56,253 nt of DNA from Porticoccaceae bacterium (GTDB taxonomy: Bacteria; Pseudomonadota; Gammaproteobacteria; Pseudomonadales; Porticoccaceae): positions 1-56,253 of the forward strand of contig JAHEGD010000039.1 of the NCBI GenBank assembly GCA_024639885.1, given 5' to 3'. The notes under the pieces were generated by a model that worked only from the letters and a program-made list of their open reading frames with translations, ran no database searches and had not been told where the DNA came from. The translations under genes were made by a program, and so were the position numbers. This document shows, one piece after another, positions 25,609-37,811 of the stretch. Position 1 is the stretch's first letter, and the number at the start of each line of letters is the position of its first letter.

Positions 25609-27627
25609 TCAGGTGATCCGCTGGCCCGGTTGGGCGCCGCTGTCCGGCTCCAGTAGGTAGATGCCGTGCTGGTCGCCGGCGGCCAGCACCATCCCCTCGG
25701 AGACCCCAAAGCGCATTTTGCGCGGTGCCAAGTTGGCGGCCAGCACGGTCAGCCGGCCGACCAGCTGCTCTGGGCTGTAGCTGGATTTGATGCCGGAGAA
25801 GACATTACGCTGTTCGCCGCCGATATCGAGCGTCAGCTGGAGCAGCTTGTCGGCGCCCTCAACTGCGCTGGCGGCGACAATTTTGGCGACCCGCAAATCG
25901 ACCTTGATAAAATCATCAAAACTAATCTGCTCGGCGAGCGGTTCATCGGCGAGCGGACCGCTTGGCGCCGCGACTGGCTCGGCGGGGCTGGCGTTGGCGG
26001 CCACCATCGCCTCGACGGCGGCCGGATCGACCCGGCTCAGCAGCGGGCTGAACTCGGCGACACGGTGGTTGAGCAGCGGCGCGGCAGCACTCTCCCAGCT
26101 GAGGCTGTCGTTGAGGAACGCCTCGGCGCGGGCGACCATCTCTGGCAGCACCGGCTTCAGGTAGGTGACAATCACCCGGAACAGGTTGATGCCCATCGAA
26201 CAGATCGCCACCACCTTGGCGGCATTGGCCGGGTCTTTGTTGAGCTTCCACGGCTCGCGGGCGGCGATGTATTCGTTGGCCTGGTCGGCGAGCGCCATAA
26301 TGTCGCGCATGGCGCGCGCATAGTTGAGGTTCTCAAAGTGGTCGGCGATCGTCTCGGCGGCACCGCTGGCCTCGGCCCACAGCGCCGGCTCGGCGATCTC
26401 GCCGCTCAGCTGGCCGCCGTGTAGAGCGATAAACTTGGCGCAGCGGCTGGCGATATTGACCACCTTGCCGACCAGGTCGCTGTTGACCTTGGCGATGAAG
26501 TCGGCGAGGTTGAGATCGACATCTTCGACCCGCCCGGTCAGCTTGGCGGCGTAGTAGTAGCGCAGGTACTCGGGATCGAGATGGTCGAGGTAGCTGCGGG
26601 CGTTGATAAAGGTGCCGCGCGACTTCGACATTTTTTTGCCGTCGACGGTGACAAAGCCGTGCACCGCCACCTTGGTGGGGGTGCGAAAACCGGCCGCGTC
26701 GAGCATCGCCGGCCAGAACAGGGCGTGGAAATTGACGATGTCTTTGCCGATAAAGTGGTGCAGTTCGGCGCTGGAGTCGGCTGCCCAGTAGCGGTCAAAG
26801 TCGACCCCGCTGGTGGCGCAAAAATGTTTGAAAGCCGCCATGTAACCGATCGGCGCGTCCAGCCAGACATAAAAATACTTGCCCGGCGCATTGGGGATCT
26901 CAAAGCCGAAGTAGGGGGCGTCGCGGCTGATATCCCACTCCTGGAGTCCGCCGTCGAGCCACTCGGCGAGCTTATTGGCGACCTCGTCGGCGATCGTGCC
27001 GCTGCGCGTCCACGTCTTCAGGTAGTCGCTGAACTCGGGCAGCTTAAAAAAGTAGTGGGTCGAGGCCTTCTCTACCGGGGTGGCGCCGGAGAGCACCGAC
27101 ACCGGGTCGATCAGGTCGGTGGCCGCGTAGGTGGCGCTGCAGACCTCGCAGTTATCGCCGTACTGGCCTTCGGCGCGGCACTTCGGGCAGCTACCTTTAA
27201 TGTATCGGTCGGCGAGAAACAGCCCCTTGTCGGGGTCAAACGCTTGGGTGATTTCACGCTGGGCGATATAGCCGCCGTCAAACAGGCGGTTGTAGATCAG
27301 CTCGCTGAGCTCGCGGTTCTCCTCCGAGTGGGTCGAGTGGTAGGCGTCGACACCGATATGAAAATCGGCAAAGTCGGCCTGGTGGGTCTCTTTCATCTCG
27401 GCGATGTGCTGTTCGGCGCTGATGCCGCGCTGGTCGGCGCGCAACATAATCGCCGTGCCGTGGGCATCGTCGGCGCTCATGTAGTAACATTCGTGGCCGC
27501 GCATTTTCTGAAAGCGAACAAAGATGTCGCTCTGGGTATATTCGAGAATATGGCCCAGATGCAGCGCCGCGTTGGCGTACGGCAGGGCGTTGGTGACAAG
27601 AATCTGGCGGCGGTCGGTAGCGGTCAT
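25609..27627 (-). CDS. metG: methionyl-tRNA synthetase
   Basis: Charges tRNA-Met with methionine. The 672 residues show the class I HIGH-type motif as HLGH within [14 protein letters not shown], the zinc knuckle [17 protein letters not shown], the KMSKS loop ([10 protein letters not shown]), the helical anticodon-binding domain, and a fused C-terminal tRNA-binding EMAP/Trbp111-like domain ([12 protein letters not shown] through SEGMVLAA). This is the full E. coli-type arrangement. It is divergent from mrp across 119 bases, the usual gammaproteobacterial order. Confidence 0.97.
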   Translation of the reverse strand: MTATDRRQILVTNALPYANAALHLGHILEYTQSDIFVRFQKMRGHECYYMSADDAHGTAIMLRADQRGISAEQHIAEMKETHQADFADFHIGVDAYHSTHSEENRELSELIYNRLFDGGYIAQREITQAFDPDKGLFLADRYIKGSCPKCRAEGQYGDNCEVCSATYAATDLIDPVSVLSGATPVEKASTHYFFKLPEFSDYLKTWTRSGTIADEVANKLAEWLDGGLQEWDISRDAPYFGFEIPNAPGKYFYVWLDAPIGYMAAFKHFCATSGVDFDRYWAADSSAELHHFIGKDIVNFHALFWPAMLDAAGFRTPTKVAVHGFVTVDGKKMSKSRGTFINARSYLDHLDPEYLRYYYAAKLTGRVEDVDLNLADFIAKVNSDLVGKVVNIASRCAKFIALHGGQLSGEIAEPALWAEASGAAETIADHFENLNYARAMRDIMALADQANEYIAAREPWKLNKDPANAAKVVAICSMGINLFRVIVTYLKPVLPEMVARAEAFLNDSLSWESAAAPLLNHRVAEFSPLLSRVDPAAVEAMVAANASPAEPVAAPSGPLADEPLAEQISFDDFIKVDLRVAKIVAASAVEGADKLLQLTLDIGGEQRNVFSGIKSSYSPEQLVGRLTVLAANLAPRKMRFGVSEGMVLAAGDQHGIYLLEPDSGAQPGQRIT

Positions 27628-27746
27628 GGCGGCGTCTTTGCGGGCGGCTTAAAGTGGCCGGCCACTATAGCGATTTTCGCTCAACAATTCATTCTTCCGG
27701 GGCCGCCGTGGGCGGTGCCGGTGCGATCAGTTAACGGGGTATCGGT

Positions 27747-28544
27747 ATGCAGGGTGTCAGTAAAATAATCGCAGTTGCCTCCGGCAAAGGCGGCGTCGGC
27801 AAGTCGACCAGTGCGGTCAATATCGCACTGGCGCTGCAGGCGGCCGGCCAGCGAGTCGGCCTGCTGGATGCCGATATCTACGGCCCCAGTATCGGCATGA
27901 TGCTCGGCGTCGACCCCGCTCAGCGGCCGGCACCGGCCGGCGACAACAAGCTGGCGCCGGTCGTCGCACACGGCCTGCAGACGATGTCGATGGCCTACTT
28001 GGTCACCGAACAGACGCCGATGGTCTGGCGCGGTCCGATGGCGGCCGGCGCGCTACTGCAGCTGCTCGAACAGGTCGCCTGGCAGCAGCTCGATATTCTG
28101 GTCGTGGATATGCCGCCGGGTACCGGCGACATCCAGCTGACGCTCTCGCAAAAGGCTCAACTGGCCGGTGCGGTGGTGGTCACCACCCCGCAAGACATCG
28201 CCCTGCTGGACGCCCGCAAGGCGATCGAAATGTTCAACAAGGTGGCGGTGCCGGTGCTCGGTATCGTCGAGAATATGGCCAGCCACCACTGCTCGGCATG
28301 CGGCCACGTCGAGCCGATCTTTGGCGAGCAGGGTGGTGCGGCGGTCGCCGAGCAGTACGCGGTGCCGCTGCTCGGTCAACTGCCGCTCGACCGGGCGCTG
28401 CGCAGCGCCGGCGACAGCGGTGCGCCACTGCTGGTCAGCCAGCCTGACCACGCTGCGGTGGCCTGCTACGCGGCGATCGCCGAGCAGCTGTTGGCGGCAC
28501 TCGACAGCGCCGCCCAGCCCCAGCCGGAAATTGTCATCGAGTAG
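27747..28544 (+). CDS. mrp: Mrp/ApbC-family iron-sulfur cluster carrier ATPase
   Basis: P-loop NTPase that binds and delivers [4Fe-4S] clusters. The 265 residues begin almost directly with the deviant Walker A motif SGKGGVGKST, then DADIYGPSIG, VDMPPGTGD and a CSACGH pair that matches the cluster-binding CXXC. It lacks the N-terminal MIP18/DUF59 domain of E. coli Mrp (about 370 residues), a known short form. It diverges from metG and is followed by dcd after 75 bases. Confidence 0.94.
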   Translation: MQGVSKIIAVASGKGGVGKSTSAVNIALALQAAGQRVGLLDADIYGPSIGMMLGVDPAQRPAPAGDNKLAPVVAHGLQTMSMAYLVTEQTPMVWRGPMAAGALLQLLEQVAWQQLDILVVDMPPGTGDIQLTLSQKAQLAGAVVVTTPQDIALLDARKAIEMFNKVAVPVLGIVENMASHHCSACGHVEPIFGEQGGAAVAEQYAVPLLGQLPLDRALRSAGDSGAPLLVSQPDHAAVACYAAIAEQLLAALDSAAQPQPEIVIE

Positions 28545-28548
28545 CCGC

Positions 28549-28576
28549 TTGCCGGCCACCGTTAACTCGGTATGAT
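28549..28576 (+). promoter_or_regulatory. possible promoter of dcd
   Basis: TTGCCG at 28549-28554 and TATGAT at 28571-28576 are 16 bases apart, directly after the mrp stop and about 44 bases before the dcd ATG. The -10 is good and the -35 fair. dcd might also be read through from mrp. Confidence 0.42.
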
Positions 28577-28619
28577 GCGCGGCTAACTATTGGATAACCC
28601 CACCCCGCGGGAGAGCAAC

Positions 28620-29186
28620 ATGAGTATTAAGTCAGACCATTGGATCCGTCGTATGGCCGAGCAGCACGGCATGATCGAGCCGTTTGAGAGCGAGCAGGTG
28701 CGCTACCGCGGCGACGAGCGGGTGATCTCCTACGGCGTCTCTAGCTACGGCTACGACGTGCGCTGCTCGAACGAGTTTAAAATCTTCACCAATGTCCACT
28801 CGAAGACGGTCGACCCGAAAAACTTCGACAACGACGCGTTTGTCGATATCGTCGACGACTGCTGCATCATCCCGCCCAACTCGTTCGCGCTGGCGCGCAC
28901 TGTCGAGTACTTTCGGATCCCGCGCTCGGTGTTGACGATCTGCCTGGGCAAGTCGACCTACGCGCGCTGCGGCATCATCGTCAATGTCACCCCGCTCGAG
29001 CCGGAGTGGGAGGGTCACGTCACCCTAGAGTTCTCTAACACCACCAACCTGCCGGCCAAGATCTACGCCAACGAAGGGGTGGCGCAGATGCTGTTCTTTG
29101 AGAGCGACGAAGTCTGTGCGACCTCTTACGCCGACCGCGGCGGCAAATACCAGGGCCAGACCGGCGTCACCCTGCCGCGCACCTAA
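28620..29186 (+). CDS. dcd: dCTP deaminase
   Basis: Converts dCTP to dUTP, feeding thymidylate synthesis. The 188 residues are the normal length for the homotrimeric enzyme. Seen: [10 protein letters not shown], the active-site loop [10 protein letters not shown], and the catalytic-glutamate segment [12 protein letters not shown], then [13 protein letters not shown] near the C terminus. ATG 28620 follows the Shine-Dalgarno GGGAGAG; an in-frame start at 28590 would add a non-conserved stretch. The stop interlocks with that of the convergent DUF3014 gene. Confidence 0.96.
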   Translation: MSIKSDHWIRRMAEQHGMIEPFESEQVRYRGDERVISYGVSSYGYDVRCSNEFKIFTNVHSKTVDPKNFDNDAFVDIVDDCCIIPPNSFALARTVEYFRIPRSVLTICLGKSTYARCGIIVNVTPLEPEWEGHVTLEFSNTTNLPAKIYANEGVAQMLFFESDEVCATSYADRGGKYQGQTGVTLPRT

Positions 29187-29986
29187 GGGGTCTCGGCGAG
29201 CAGCCGCTGGCGCAGCTCAGCGGCCAGTTTCTGTAGCTGGCGGGTGTTGTCCGGGCCGCTGCGCAGCAGCTGTTTCTGCAGTCGGCTAAGTGACTCCAGC
29301 TGCGGGTCGGCGTAGCGGAAGGCGACCGATTCGCGGGTCAGCTCGATCGGTTCGACAATCACCGGGGTGGCCAAAATTTGGTCGAGCGCTGCCAGCACCA
29401 CACCGTCCATCTGCCGCTGGGTGTACCCGAGCTCTGAAAACGCCGCCATCAGCAGTGGCCGGGCGCGGTCAAACAGCGCCACCAGCTGCTCGGCATCGAG
29501 CGCACTGATCACACCCACCGTAGCGTTATAGCGCTCGTAGTTGCCGGCGTTCATCCACAGCGCGCCGTTGCTGGTGTGGCTGATAAAGCGGTCGCTCGGC
29601 GGGCTGAGCGGAAAAATATTGCTGAGCAAAGCGCCGCGCGCCAATCCATCGAGATAGGCGCTAGCGCGGCGCAGCAGGTCACCGCTGGTCAGCCACTGGG
29701 CCAGTTGTGGCTGGCGGTTGGCCGCCACCAGTGCGTTGCTCTGTTCGCGCAGCCAGTCGTCGCTGGCATCCAGCGCTGGCAGTGGCGGCAGCGGCTCGGC
29801 GACCGGCGCGCGCTCGGGAATATCGGCCTCGGGCGGCTGCTGGCTGGCCGGCGGCTCGGCTATTGGCGCCGGCTCCGTGACCGGCGGCGGCGTTGCGATC
29901 GGCTCGGCGGGATTGAGCAGCAGCCAACTGATAGCGGCGGCAGCGGCGATGGCGACGGCGAGGGCGACAAGGCGAAAATTGAGCAT
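29183..29986 (-). CDS. DUF3014-family membrane-anchored protein
   Basis: Function unknown. The 267 residues comprise an N-terminal helix (about 5-25), a proline- and alanine-rich linker (about 26-75) and a globular DUF3014 domain beginning [11 protein letters not shown], with [26 protein letters not shown] and [12 protein letters not shown] as its conserved blocks. Topology suggests an inner-membrane anchor with a periplasmic domain. It is translated just after the DUF3108 gene (gap of two bases), so both are probably made together. Confidence 0.8.
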   Translation of the reverse strand: MLNFRLVALAVAIAAAAAISWLLLNPAEPIATPPPVTEPAPIAEPPASQQPPEADIPERAPVAEPLPPLPALDASDDWLREQSNALVAANRQPQLAQWLTSGDLLRRASAYLDGLARGALLSNIFPLSPPSDRFISHTSNGALWMNAGNYERYNATVGVISALDAEQLVALFDRARPLLMAAFSELGYTQRQMDGVVLAALDQILATPVIVEPIELTRESVAFRYADPQLESLSRLQKQLLRSGPDNTRQLQKLAAELRQRLLAETP

Positions 29987-29988
29987 GG

Positions 29989-30792
29989 TTATAGGTTACC
30001 TGTTGAATCGCGTTGGGGGTGGGCGGCGCTGTCACCGCTGGCCGGTATGGCGAGCTGTGCCGGCAGGCCGGCGACGGTTTGGTTGGCGACCGTGGCAGCG
30101 GCCAGGTCGAGCAGATACTCTTCGTTATCCTCCTGCTGGCGCAGTCTAACCAGCAGCAGCTGCCAGTCTAGCGCCAGCCACAGCTCAGTGCCACGCGAGT
30201 CGTTGCTCTCGCGGCTGCGCGCGACATGCAGGGTGCGCAAGCTGCCGACCGGCGTCTCGAGCTGCTCCTCGCCGACCACTTCATAGAGGTACTGTTTGCG
30301 TTTGCCGCGGTTGATCACGCAGTAGCTGAGCGGCGCGCGGCCGGCGCGCAAATCGGCGACCAGAGCCCAGCGGTGGGTGGCGATATCCAGGCAGCCGCTG
30401 TCGATGGCGACGCTGCGCTGCTTGTCGCCGCGGCGGTAGTCGACAGTGAGCTGTGGCCAGTTGAACTGCTGCTGCTCGCTGCGCTTAACGCCAAACAGCG
30501 ACAGCTGGTAGCTGGAGTTGTGCGGGCGCAGCGCGCCGTCGCTATCGATCGAGAACAGGCTCTGTTCGCTGACACTGCCGAGCAGGCTGTTGAGCGTCAA
30601 GCTTTCGCGGTAGCCCTGCGGGTGCGGCTCAAGTTGCCGACGGGCGGTCACTGCCATGCCGTTGTAGGTGGCGTCGTAGTCGGCCTGGTAGGGGAGCGGC
30701 GCGGCGCTCACCGGCATAGCGCCGGCCAGCAGCAGCGCGACAGCAGCGAATGCGCTGTGGTGGCGGCGGACGGTGGCGGTGCGTGGCGACAT
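29989..30792 (-). CDS. DUF3108-family secreted protein
   Basis: Function unknown; these proteins are predicted periplasmic or outer-membrane beta proteins and are often encoded beside purMN in gammaproteobacteria, as here. The 267 residues have a signal peptide ending near AMPVSAAP (about residue 31), then PYQADYDATYNGMAVTARR, the typical start of the DUF3108 domain, with beta-strand spacing throughout. It is separated from purN by 73 bases. Confidence 0.82.
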   Translation of the reverse strand: MSPRTATVRRHHSAFAAVALLLAGAMPVSAAPLPYQADYDATYNGMAVTARRQLEPHPQGYRESLTLNSLLGSVSEQSLFSIDSDGALRPHNSSYQLSLFGVKRSEQQQFNWPQLTVDYRRGDKQRSVAIDSGCLDIATHRWALVADLRAGRAPLSYCVINRGKRKQYLYEVVGEEQLETPVGSLRTLHVARSRESNDSRGTELWLALDWQLLLVRLRQQEDNEEYLLDLAAATVANQTVAGLPAQLAIPASGDSAAHPQRDSTGNL

Positions 30793-30865
30793 GCTGGCTT
30801 CCTGGTAGCGTCGGTGCAGTGGCGGTTATTTATCAGACCGCGGTGTGCGGGGTTGGTTCGCTAGC

Positions 30866-31533
30866 TTAAGCCGGCAGCGCCTGGCCGGCAAGCAGTTGCA
30901 CGCCGCCGGCGGCCAGCGCACGGCCGTCGAGCAGCGCCGCGTCGCCGCGCATCGCCAGCCGGCCGCTGAGCAGCCAAGCGGCGGCCAGCGGGTAGATGCG
31001 GTGCTCCTCGACCAGCACTTTGGCGGCCAGCGAGTCGGCATCGTCGGCGCCGACCGCGACCCGCGCTTGAACAATTGCCGGCCCGCCGTCCAGTTGCGCG
31101 GTAACAAAGTGGACGGTGCTGCCGGCCTCGCAGTCACCGTTGTCGAGCGCCCGCTGGTGGGTGTGCAGGCCGGGGTAGAGCGGCAGCAGCGACGGGTGGA
31201 TATTGAGCAGGCGGCCGAGGTAATGGTTGACGAAACCCTCGGTGAGGATGCGCATAAAGCCGGCCAAAATTACCGCGTCGGGGCGGTGGCGGTCGATGGT
31301 GGCGATCAGCTCGGCGTCGAAGGCTTCGCGGCTCGGGTAGTCGCTGTGGGCGATGGTGGCGGTGGCGATACCGGCCGCGGCGGCGCGCTGCAGCCCGTAG
31401 GCGTCGGCGCGGTTGCTGATCACCAGGGCAATCTCGGCGTGCAAGCGGCCGTCGCCGATGGCGTCGATAAACGCTTGCAGGTTGGAGCCGGAGCCGGAGA
31501 TCAGCACCACCAGCTGCGGTTTGCCCGCCGCCA

Positions 31534-31534
<1 letters not shown>
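30866..31534 (-). CDS. purN: phosphoribosylglycinamide formyltransferase
   Basis: Third step of purine synthesis: transfers formyl from 10-formyl-tetrahydrofolate to GAR. The 222 residues have the nucleotide-binding ISGSGSNLQAFID, the folate loop with AGFMRIL, and the catalytic NIHPSLLPLYPGLHTHQRAL followed by the D of ATG-type VTAQLDGGP. Its ATG shares one base with the purM stop (TGATG), giving coupled purM-purN translation. Confidence 0.96.
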
Positions 31535-32592
<1,058 letters not shown>

Positions 32593-32684
32593 GGCGGCTC
32601 CTCAGCAAACCGCTATTTTAGGGCGGGCGCGTTAATTTTTCATTAGCCGCTGCTACAATGCGGCAACTATTTTGGAGTTTTTTT

Positions 32685-33812
32685 GTGTTTATACCCGCTA
32701 ACTTGCGCGATCTTGTCGTCTGCTCGGCTGCACGGCTGCTGATTATCGGCAGCGCGCTGCTCGGCACGGCCGGTGCCGCCGCCGAGCAGCCGCTCTACAC
32801 CGCCGCTGTTGAGGTCACCGCACAGACCGCCAGCGAAGAGCGCCGCGCGCTGCGCGTTGGGCTGGTCGAGGTGCTGGTCAAGCTCAGCGGCCAGCGCGAT
32901 GTCGAGCAGAGCGCAGCCGTCCGCGCCGCGCTTCAGGCGCCGCGCGACTACACCAGCAGCTTTGGCTTCGTGGTCGAGTCCGGCTCGACGCTGCGGGTCG
33001 AGTTTTCGCCGCCGGCGATCGACCAACTGCTGCGCAGCGCCGGTCTGCCGGTCTGGCCGGCACAGCGCCGGCCGCTGCTGTTGTGGCTACAGGTCGACCG
33101 GCTGCCGCTCGGTCGCCATTGGGTCGACTACAACTCAGACCCCGACTTGATCGATCTGATCGGCGCGGTGATGGCGTCGCGCGGGCTGCCGTGGCGGCTG
33201 CCGGAGTTTGATCTGGCCGACCGCTTGGCGGTTGCCGACAACCGCGCGCTGCTGCTCGACGACCAGCTGCTGAGCGCGGCCAGCGAGCGCTACCAAGGTG
33301 ATCGACCGCGCTGGGCGGCACTGCGGCTAGTGACCAATTCCGACGGGGTGGCGCGCGGCCACTGGCTGCAGGCGATCGACCAGCAGCGCCACACCGGCGA
33401 GTTGACCAGCGAGACCGAGCTGGCGCAGTGGCAGCAGTGGCTGCATGCCAGCGTCGATCGGCTGGTAGCGCAAGAGGCCTACCTGCCGCTGCGCGATAAC
33501 GCCGAGCTGCAGTTAACTGTCGCCGGTATCGGCTCGATGGCCAGCTACCGGGCGTTGCAGGCCGCGCTGGCGACTATTGAGCCGCTGGTGGCGGTCGAGT
33601 TGCGCGCTCTCGACAGCGATCAAGTGGCGCTGACGGCGGCGACCGAGAGCAGCCGCCAACAGGTCTTGGCGGCGCTGCTGAACAGCGGTTATTTTGCCGA
33701 GCCGGCAGTGGTTGTAGATAGCGCCGAAGGGCGCCCGGCAGGGCTAGCGGAGAGCGCCGACGAGCGCCCGGACGCGCCTATCGAGCTGCTGTGGCGCGGC
33801 CGCAGTGAGTGA
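32685..33812 (+). CDS. DUF2066-family protein
   Basis: Function unknown; conserved between purM and hda in many gammaproteobacteria. From GTG 32685 it has 375 residues with a signal peptide (cleavage near AGAAAEQ), the DUF2066 block LVEVLVKLSGQRDV, and a C-terminal domain ending in an acidic linker. GTG 32685 is preceded by GGAG at 32674-32677 with 7-base spacing; the ATG at 32658 would add nine residues but overlaps a TACAAT that looks like a -10 element. The stop overlaps the GTG start of hda. Confidence 0.82.
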   Translation: MFIPANLRDLVVCSAARLLIIGSALLGTAGAAAEQPLYTAAVEVTAQTASEERRALRVGLVEVLVKLSGQRDVEQSAAVRAALQAPRDYTSSFGFVVESGSTLRVEFSPPAIDQLLRSAGLPVWPAQRRPLLLWLQVDRLPLGRHWVDYNSDPDLIDLIGAVMASRGLPWRLPEFDLADRLAVADNRALLLDDQLLSAASERYQGDRPRWAALRLVTNSDGVARGHWLQAIDQQRHTGELTSETELAQWQQWLHASVDRLVAQEAYLPLRDNAELQLTVAGIGSMASYRALQAALATIEPLVAVELRALDSDQVALTAATESSRQQVLAALLNSGYFAEPAVVVDSAEGRPAGLAESADERPDAPIELLWRGRSE

Positions 33813-34485
33813 GCCGCACCCACAGTTAGTGCTGCCGCTGCCGCTGGACGATCAGTATCGGTTGGACAACTTTATCGCTGTCGATGATGCCCGCCGCGCG
33901 GCGTTGGCCGCCCTCAACCGGCGCGAGCCGGTGGTGCTGCTGGTAGCAGCGCGGCACAGCGGCCTCAGCCATCTACTGCAAGCGGTTGCCGCCGGCAGTG
34001 GCTGCCTCTACCTGCCACTCGCCGAGCTGGCCAGCTACCCGGCGGCGGCGGTGCTCGACGGCCTCGAGCAGCAGCGCACCCTGTTGCTCGACGATATCGA
34101 TGCGGTCTGGCAAAAGCCGGAGTGGGCCGAGGCGCTGTTTTCACTCTACAACCGCTGTCGCGACAGCGGCGTCGGCTGGGTCGCCGCCAGCCACACTGCG
34201 CTCGACGAGCAGAGCCCGCCGCTCGCCGACCTGCGCAGCAGGCTCGGCTCTGGGTTGCTGTTTCACTGGCCGGCCTACAGCGACGACCAGCTTGCCGAGC
34301 TGCTCAGCCAGCGCGCGGCGCGGCGCGGCTTGACGCTGAGCGCCGAGTTAACCCGCTACCTGCTCAGCCGGCTGGCGCGCGACCCGGTGGCGCTGGTCGA
34401 TGCGCTCGAGCAGCTCGACCACCATTCGCTGACCACCGGTCGCGCACTGACCATACCGCTCGCCAAACAGGCGTTGGCGCTCTAG
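33805..34485 (+). CDS. hda: DnaA regulatory inactivator Hda
   Basis: AAA+ protein that, with the beta clamp, stimulates hydrolysis of ATP bound to DnaA and prevents re-initiation of replication. The 226 residues begin with a clamp-binding element (QLVLPLPL), then a DnaA-like AAA+ fold: a degenerate Walker A (AARHSGLSHLLQ, no lysine), Walker B LLLDDIDAVW, sensor region SHTALDEQSPPLADLRSRL and a C-terminal lid. The weak Walker A is the main oddity; E. coli Hda also departs from the DnaA consensus there. Start is GTG at 33805; its stop interlocks with sppA. Confidence 0.92.
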   Translation: MSEPHPQLVLPLPLDDQYRLDNFIAVDDARRAALAALNRREPVVLLVAARHSGLSHLLQAVAAGSGCLYLPLAELASYPAAAVLDGLEQQRTLLLDDIDAVWQKPEWAEALFSLYNRCRDSGVGWVAASHTALDEQSPPLADLRSRLGSGLLFHWPAYSDDQLAELLSQRAARRGLTLSAELTRYLLSRLARDPVALVDALEQLDHHSLTTGRALTIPLAKQALAL

Positions 34486-36332
34486 TCGTCACTGCACAGC
34501 GTGCAGAGTAGGTAGCGCCCGTGCGGGTCGTTGAAACTGTTGTAGAGCTGGGTGGCGCTGCTCAGCGCAGCGCCGGGCAGTGCCGGCGCCATTAGCTGAC
34601 GCAGCGACGCCAGCGCGTCGGTGCCGCGCAGCGCGATGCGCAGCTGCTCATTGACGGCGACTGCCAGCTGCTCCCAGACAGTCAGCTCGGGGCTGTCGTA
34701 GTCGACTCGGTAGTCGCTCAGGCCGGCGCGCTCGGCGGCCGCTTGGATCGCCGTATTGAGGTCGCCGAGCTGATCGACCAAGCCCAGCGCATGGGCGTCG
34801 CTGCCGCTCCAGACCCGCCCGCCGGCGAGCTCGGCGATAGTCTCAAGCGGCTGCTGGCGGGCCTCGGCGACCAGGCTTAAAAAGCGCTGGTAGAGGCTGT
34901 CGACGCCGCTCTGGATAAGCCGTGCCGCGGCCGGGCTAAGGCTCTGCTGGGGGTGGTAGCTGGGCGCTGCCGGGCTGCTGCTGACCTGTTGATAGTTGAT
35001 GCCGAGCGCTTCAAAACCGCGCTGCGCGGTCGGCAGCAGGCCAAACACGCCGATCGAGCCGGTCAGCGTCGACGGCTGGGCGACCACGTGGTCGGCGCCG
35101 GTCGCTATCCAGTAGCCACCCGAGGCCGCCGTGCTGCCCATCGACACCACCACCGGAATACCCGCTTGGCGCAGCTCATCGAGCGCCTCGCGGATGAGCT
35201 CCGATGCGAGTGCGCTGCCGCCCGGCGAGTCGATGCGCAGCACCACCGCCTGCGGTGTCTCGTCGAGCAGCGCCAGTAGCTGGGCGGCACTGCTGTCGCC
35301 GCCGATCGCGCCGGCCGACTGCTCGCCGTCGAGAATCTCGCCAGCCGCGGTGACCACGGTGATAACCGCACCGCTGGCGCTCTGCTGGCTGCGCAGCCGC
35401 GCGCTGTACTGTGCGACTCCGACCAGTGGCCAGCCGTCGGCGGGTGCCGCCGGCAGCTGGTTAGACCAGTCGTCGAGCTGCTGGTCGAGACCGATCCGGC
35501 CGGCCACGGCGTCGACCAGGCCGCTGCGCTCGGCGAGCAGTGCGGCCGAGCCAGCGGCGGCGTCGAGCTTGCTCTCGAGGTTGATCAGTAGGTCGTCGAG
35601 AGCGCCGCGCGGCAGGCTGCGGTTGGCGGCGATCCGCGCGCTGATCAGCTCCCAGCGCTGGTCGACTAGCCGCAGCAGTTGTTGGCGCGAGTTGTCGGAC
35701 ATGGTCGAGCGCACCAGCGGCTCGGCGGCGTCTTTATACTCGCCGGCGCGGAACAGGTGGACATCAATTTTTAGCCGCTCGAGCAGGTCGGCAAAGTAGC
35801 TGCGCTGGGCGCGCACGCTGTCGATCGCAACCTCGCCGAGCTGGTGTAGCAGGATCCGGTCGGCGTGGCTGGCGAGCAGGTACTGGCCCTGGTTGTAGTA
35901 GTCGGCGCTGGCGATAATCGCCTTGCCGCTGGCGCGAAAGCGCAGCAGCGCGTCGCCGAGTTCGAGGATTTTACTGGTGTCGGCGCCGCTCATGCGCTCG
36001 GTGCGCAGCACCATTGCCGCGATTGCAGGATCGTTGGCGGCGGCGTCGACGGCGCCGATCAGCTCGCGCAGCAGCGTCTCGGGCGGGCTGCCATCGGGGT
36101 CGAGCAGCTCGCTGAATGGGTCGCGGTAACTGAGCTGGTCGACCAGTGCGCCGCTCGGCGCCAACTCGAGTAGCGCACGCGCCGGGAACGGCTGGACAGT
36201 CGGATTGAAGGCGCCGAACAGCGCCAGCAGCACCACCGCGGTGAGCAGCGCCAAAGCCGCTTGCCGGACCAGCGTCAACGCCTTGACGATACCTCTAAAC
36301 AGCGCCGCGATGACGCTCCACAGTTTGCTCAT
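34482..36332 (-). CDS. sppA: signal peptide peptidase SppA (67-kDa type)
   Basis: Inner-membrane serine protease that degrades cleaved signal peptides. From ATG 36332 it has 616 residues, the E. coli two-domain length, with one N-terminal helix (about 20-42). The catalytic lysine is in GEYKDAAEP (Lys200) in the first half, and the nucleophile in TAASGGYWIA (Ser404) in the second, close to the K209/S409 pair of E. coli. A longer open frame upstream is not conserved and covers the DUF2069 gene. It is convergent with hda. Confidence 0.95.
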   Translation of the reverse strand: MSKLWSVIAALFRGIVKALTLVRQAALALLTAVVLLALFGAFNPTVQPFPARALLELAPSGALVDQLSYRDPFSELLDPDGSPPETLLRELIGAVDAAANDPAIAAMVLRTERMSGADTSKILELGDALLRFRASGKAIIASADYYNQGQYLLASHADRILLHQLGEVAIDSVRAQRSYFADLLERLKIDVHLFRAGEYKDAAEPLVRSTMSDNSRQQLLRLVDQRWELISARIAANRSLPRGALDDLLINLESKLDAAAGSAALLAERSGLVDAVAGRIGLDQQLDDWSNQLPAAPADGWPLVGVAQYSARLRSQQSASGAVITVVTAAGEILDGEQSAGAIGGDSSAAQLLALLDETPQAVVLRIDSPGGSALASELIREALDELRQAGIPVVVSMGSTAASGGYWIATGADHVVAQPSTLTGSIGVFGLLPTAQRGFEALGINYQQVSSSPAAPSYHPQQSLSPAAARLIQSGVDSLYQRFLSLVAEARQQPLETIAELAGGRVWSGSDAHALGLVDQLGDLNTAIQAAAERAGLSDYRVDYDSPELTVWEQLAVAVNEQLRIALRGTDALASLRQLMAPALPGAALSSATQLYNSFNDPHGRYLLCTLCSDD

Positions 36333-36352
36333 GGTCGGGCCCTTGGGGTCGG

Positions 36353-37676
<1,324 letters not shown>

Positions 37677-37811
37677 CGGCTCGGCCTGTCGGTTGACAAA
37701 AAGGTCGGCGCGCACGGCGCCGCGGGTTGGCCGCTATTGTAGCGGCTGCAAGGCGGTGCGACTATGGCACTATTGCGGCCGCACAGCGGCGCCGCCAGAG
37801 GAGTCACCGCG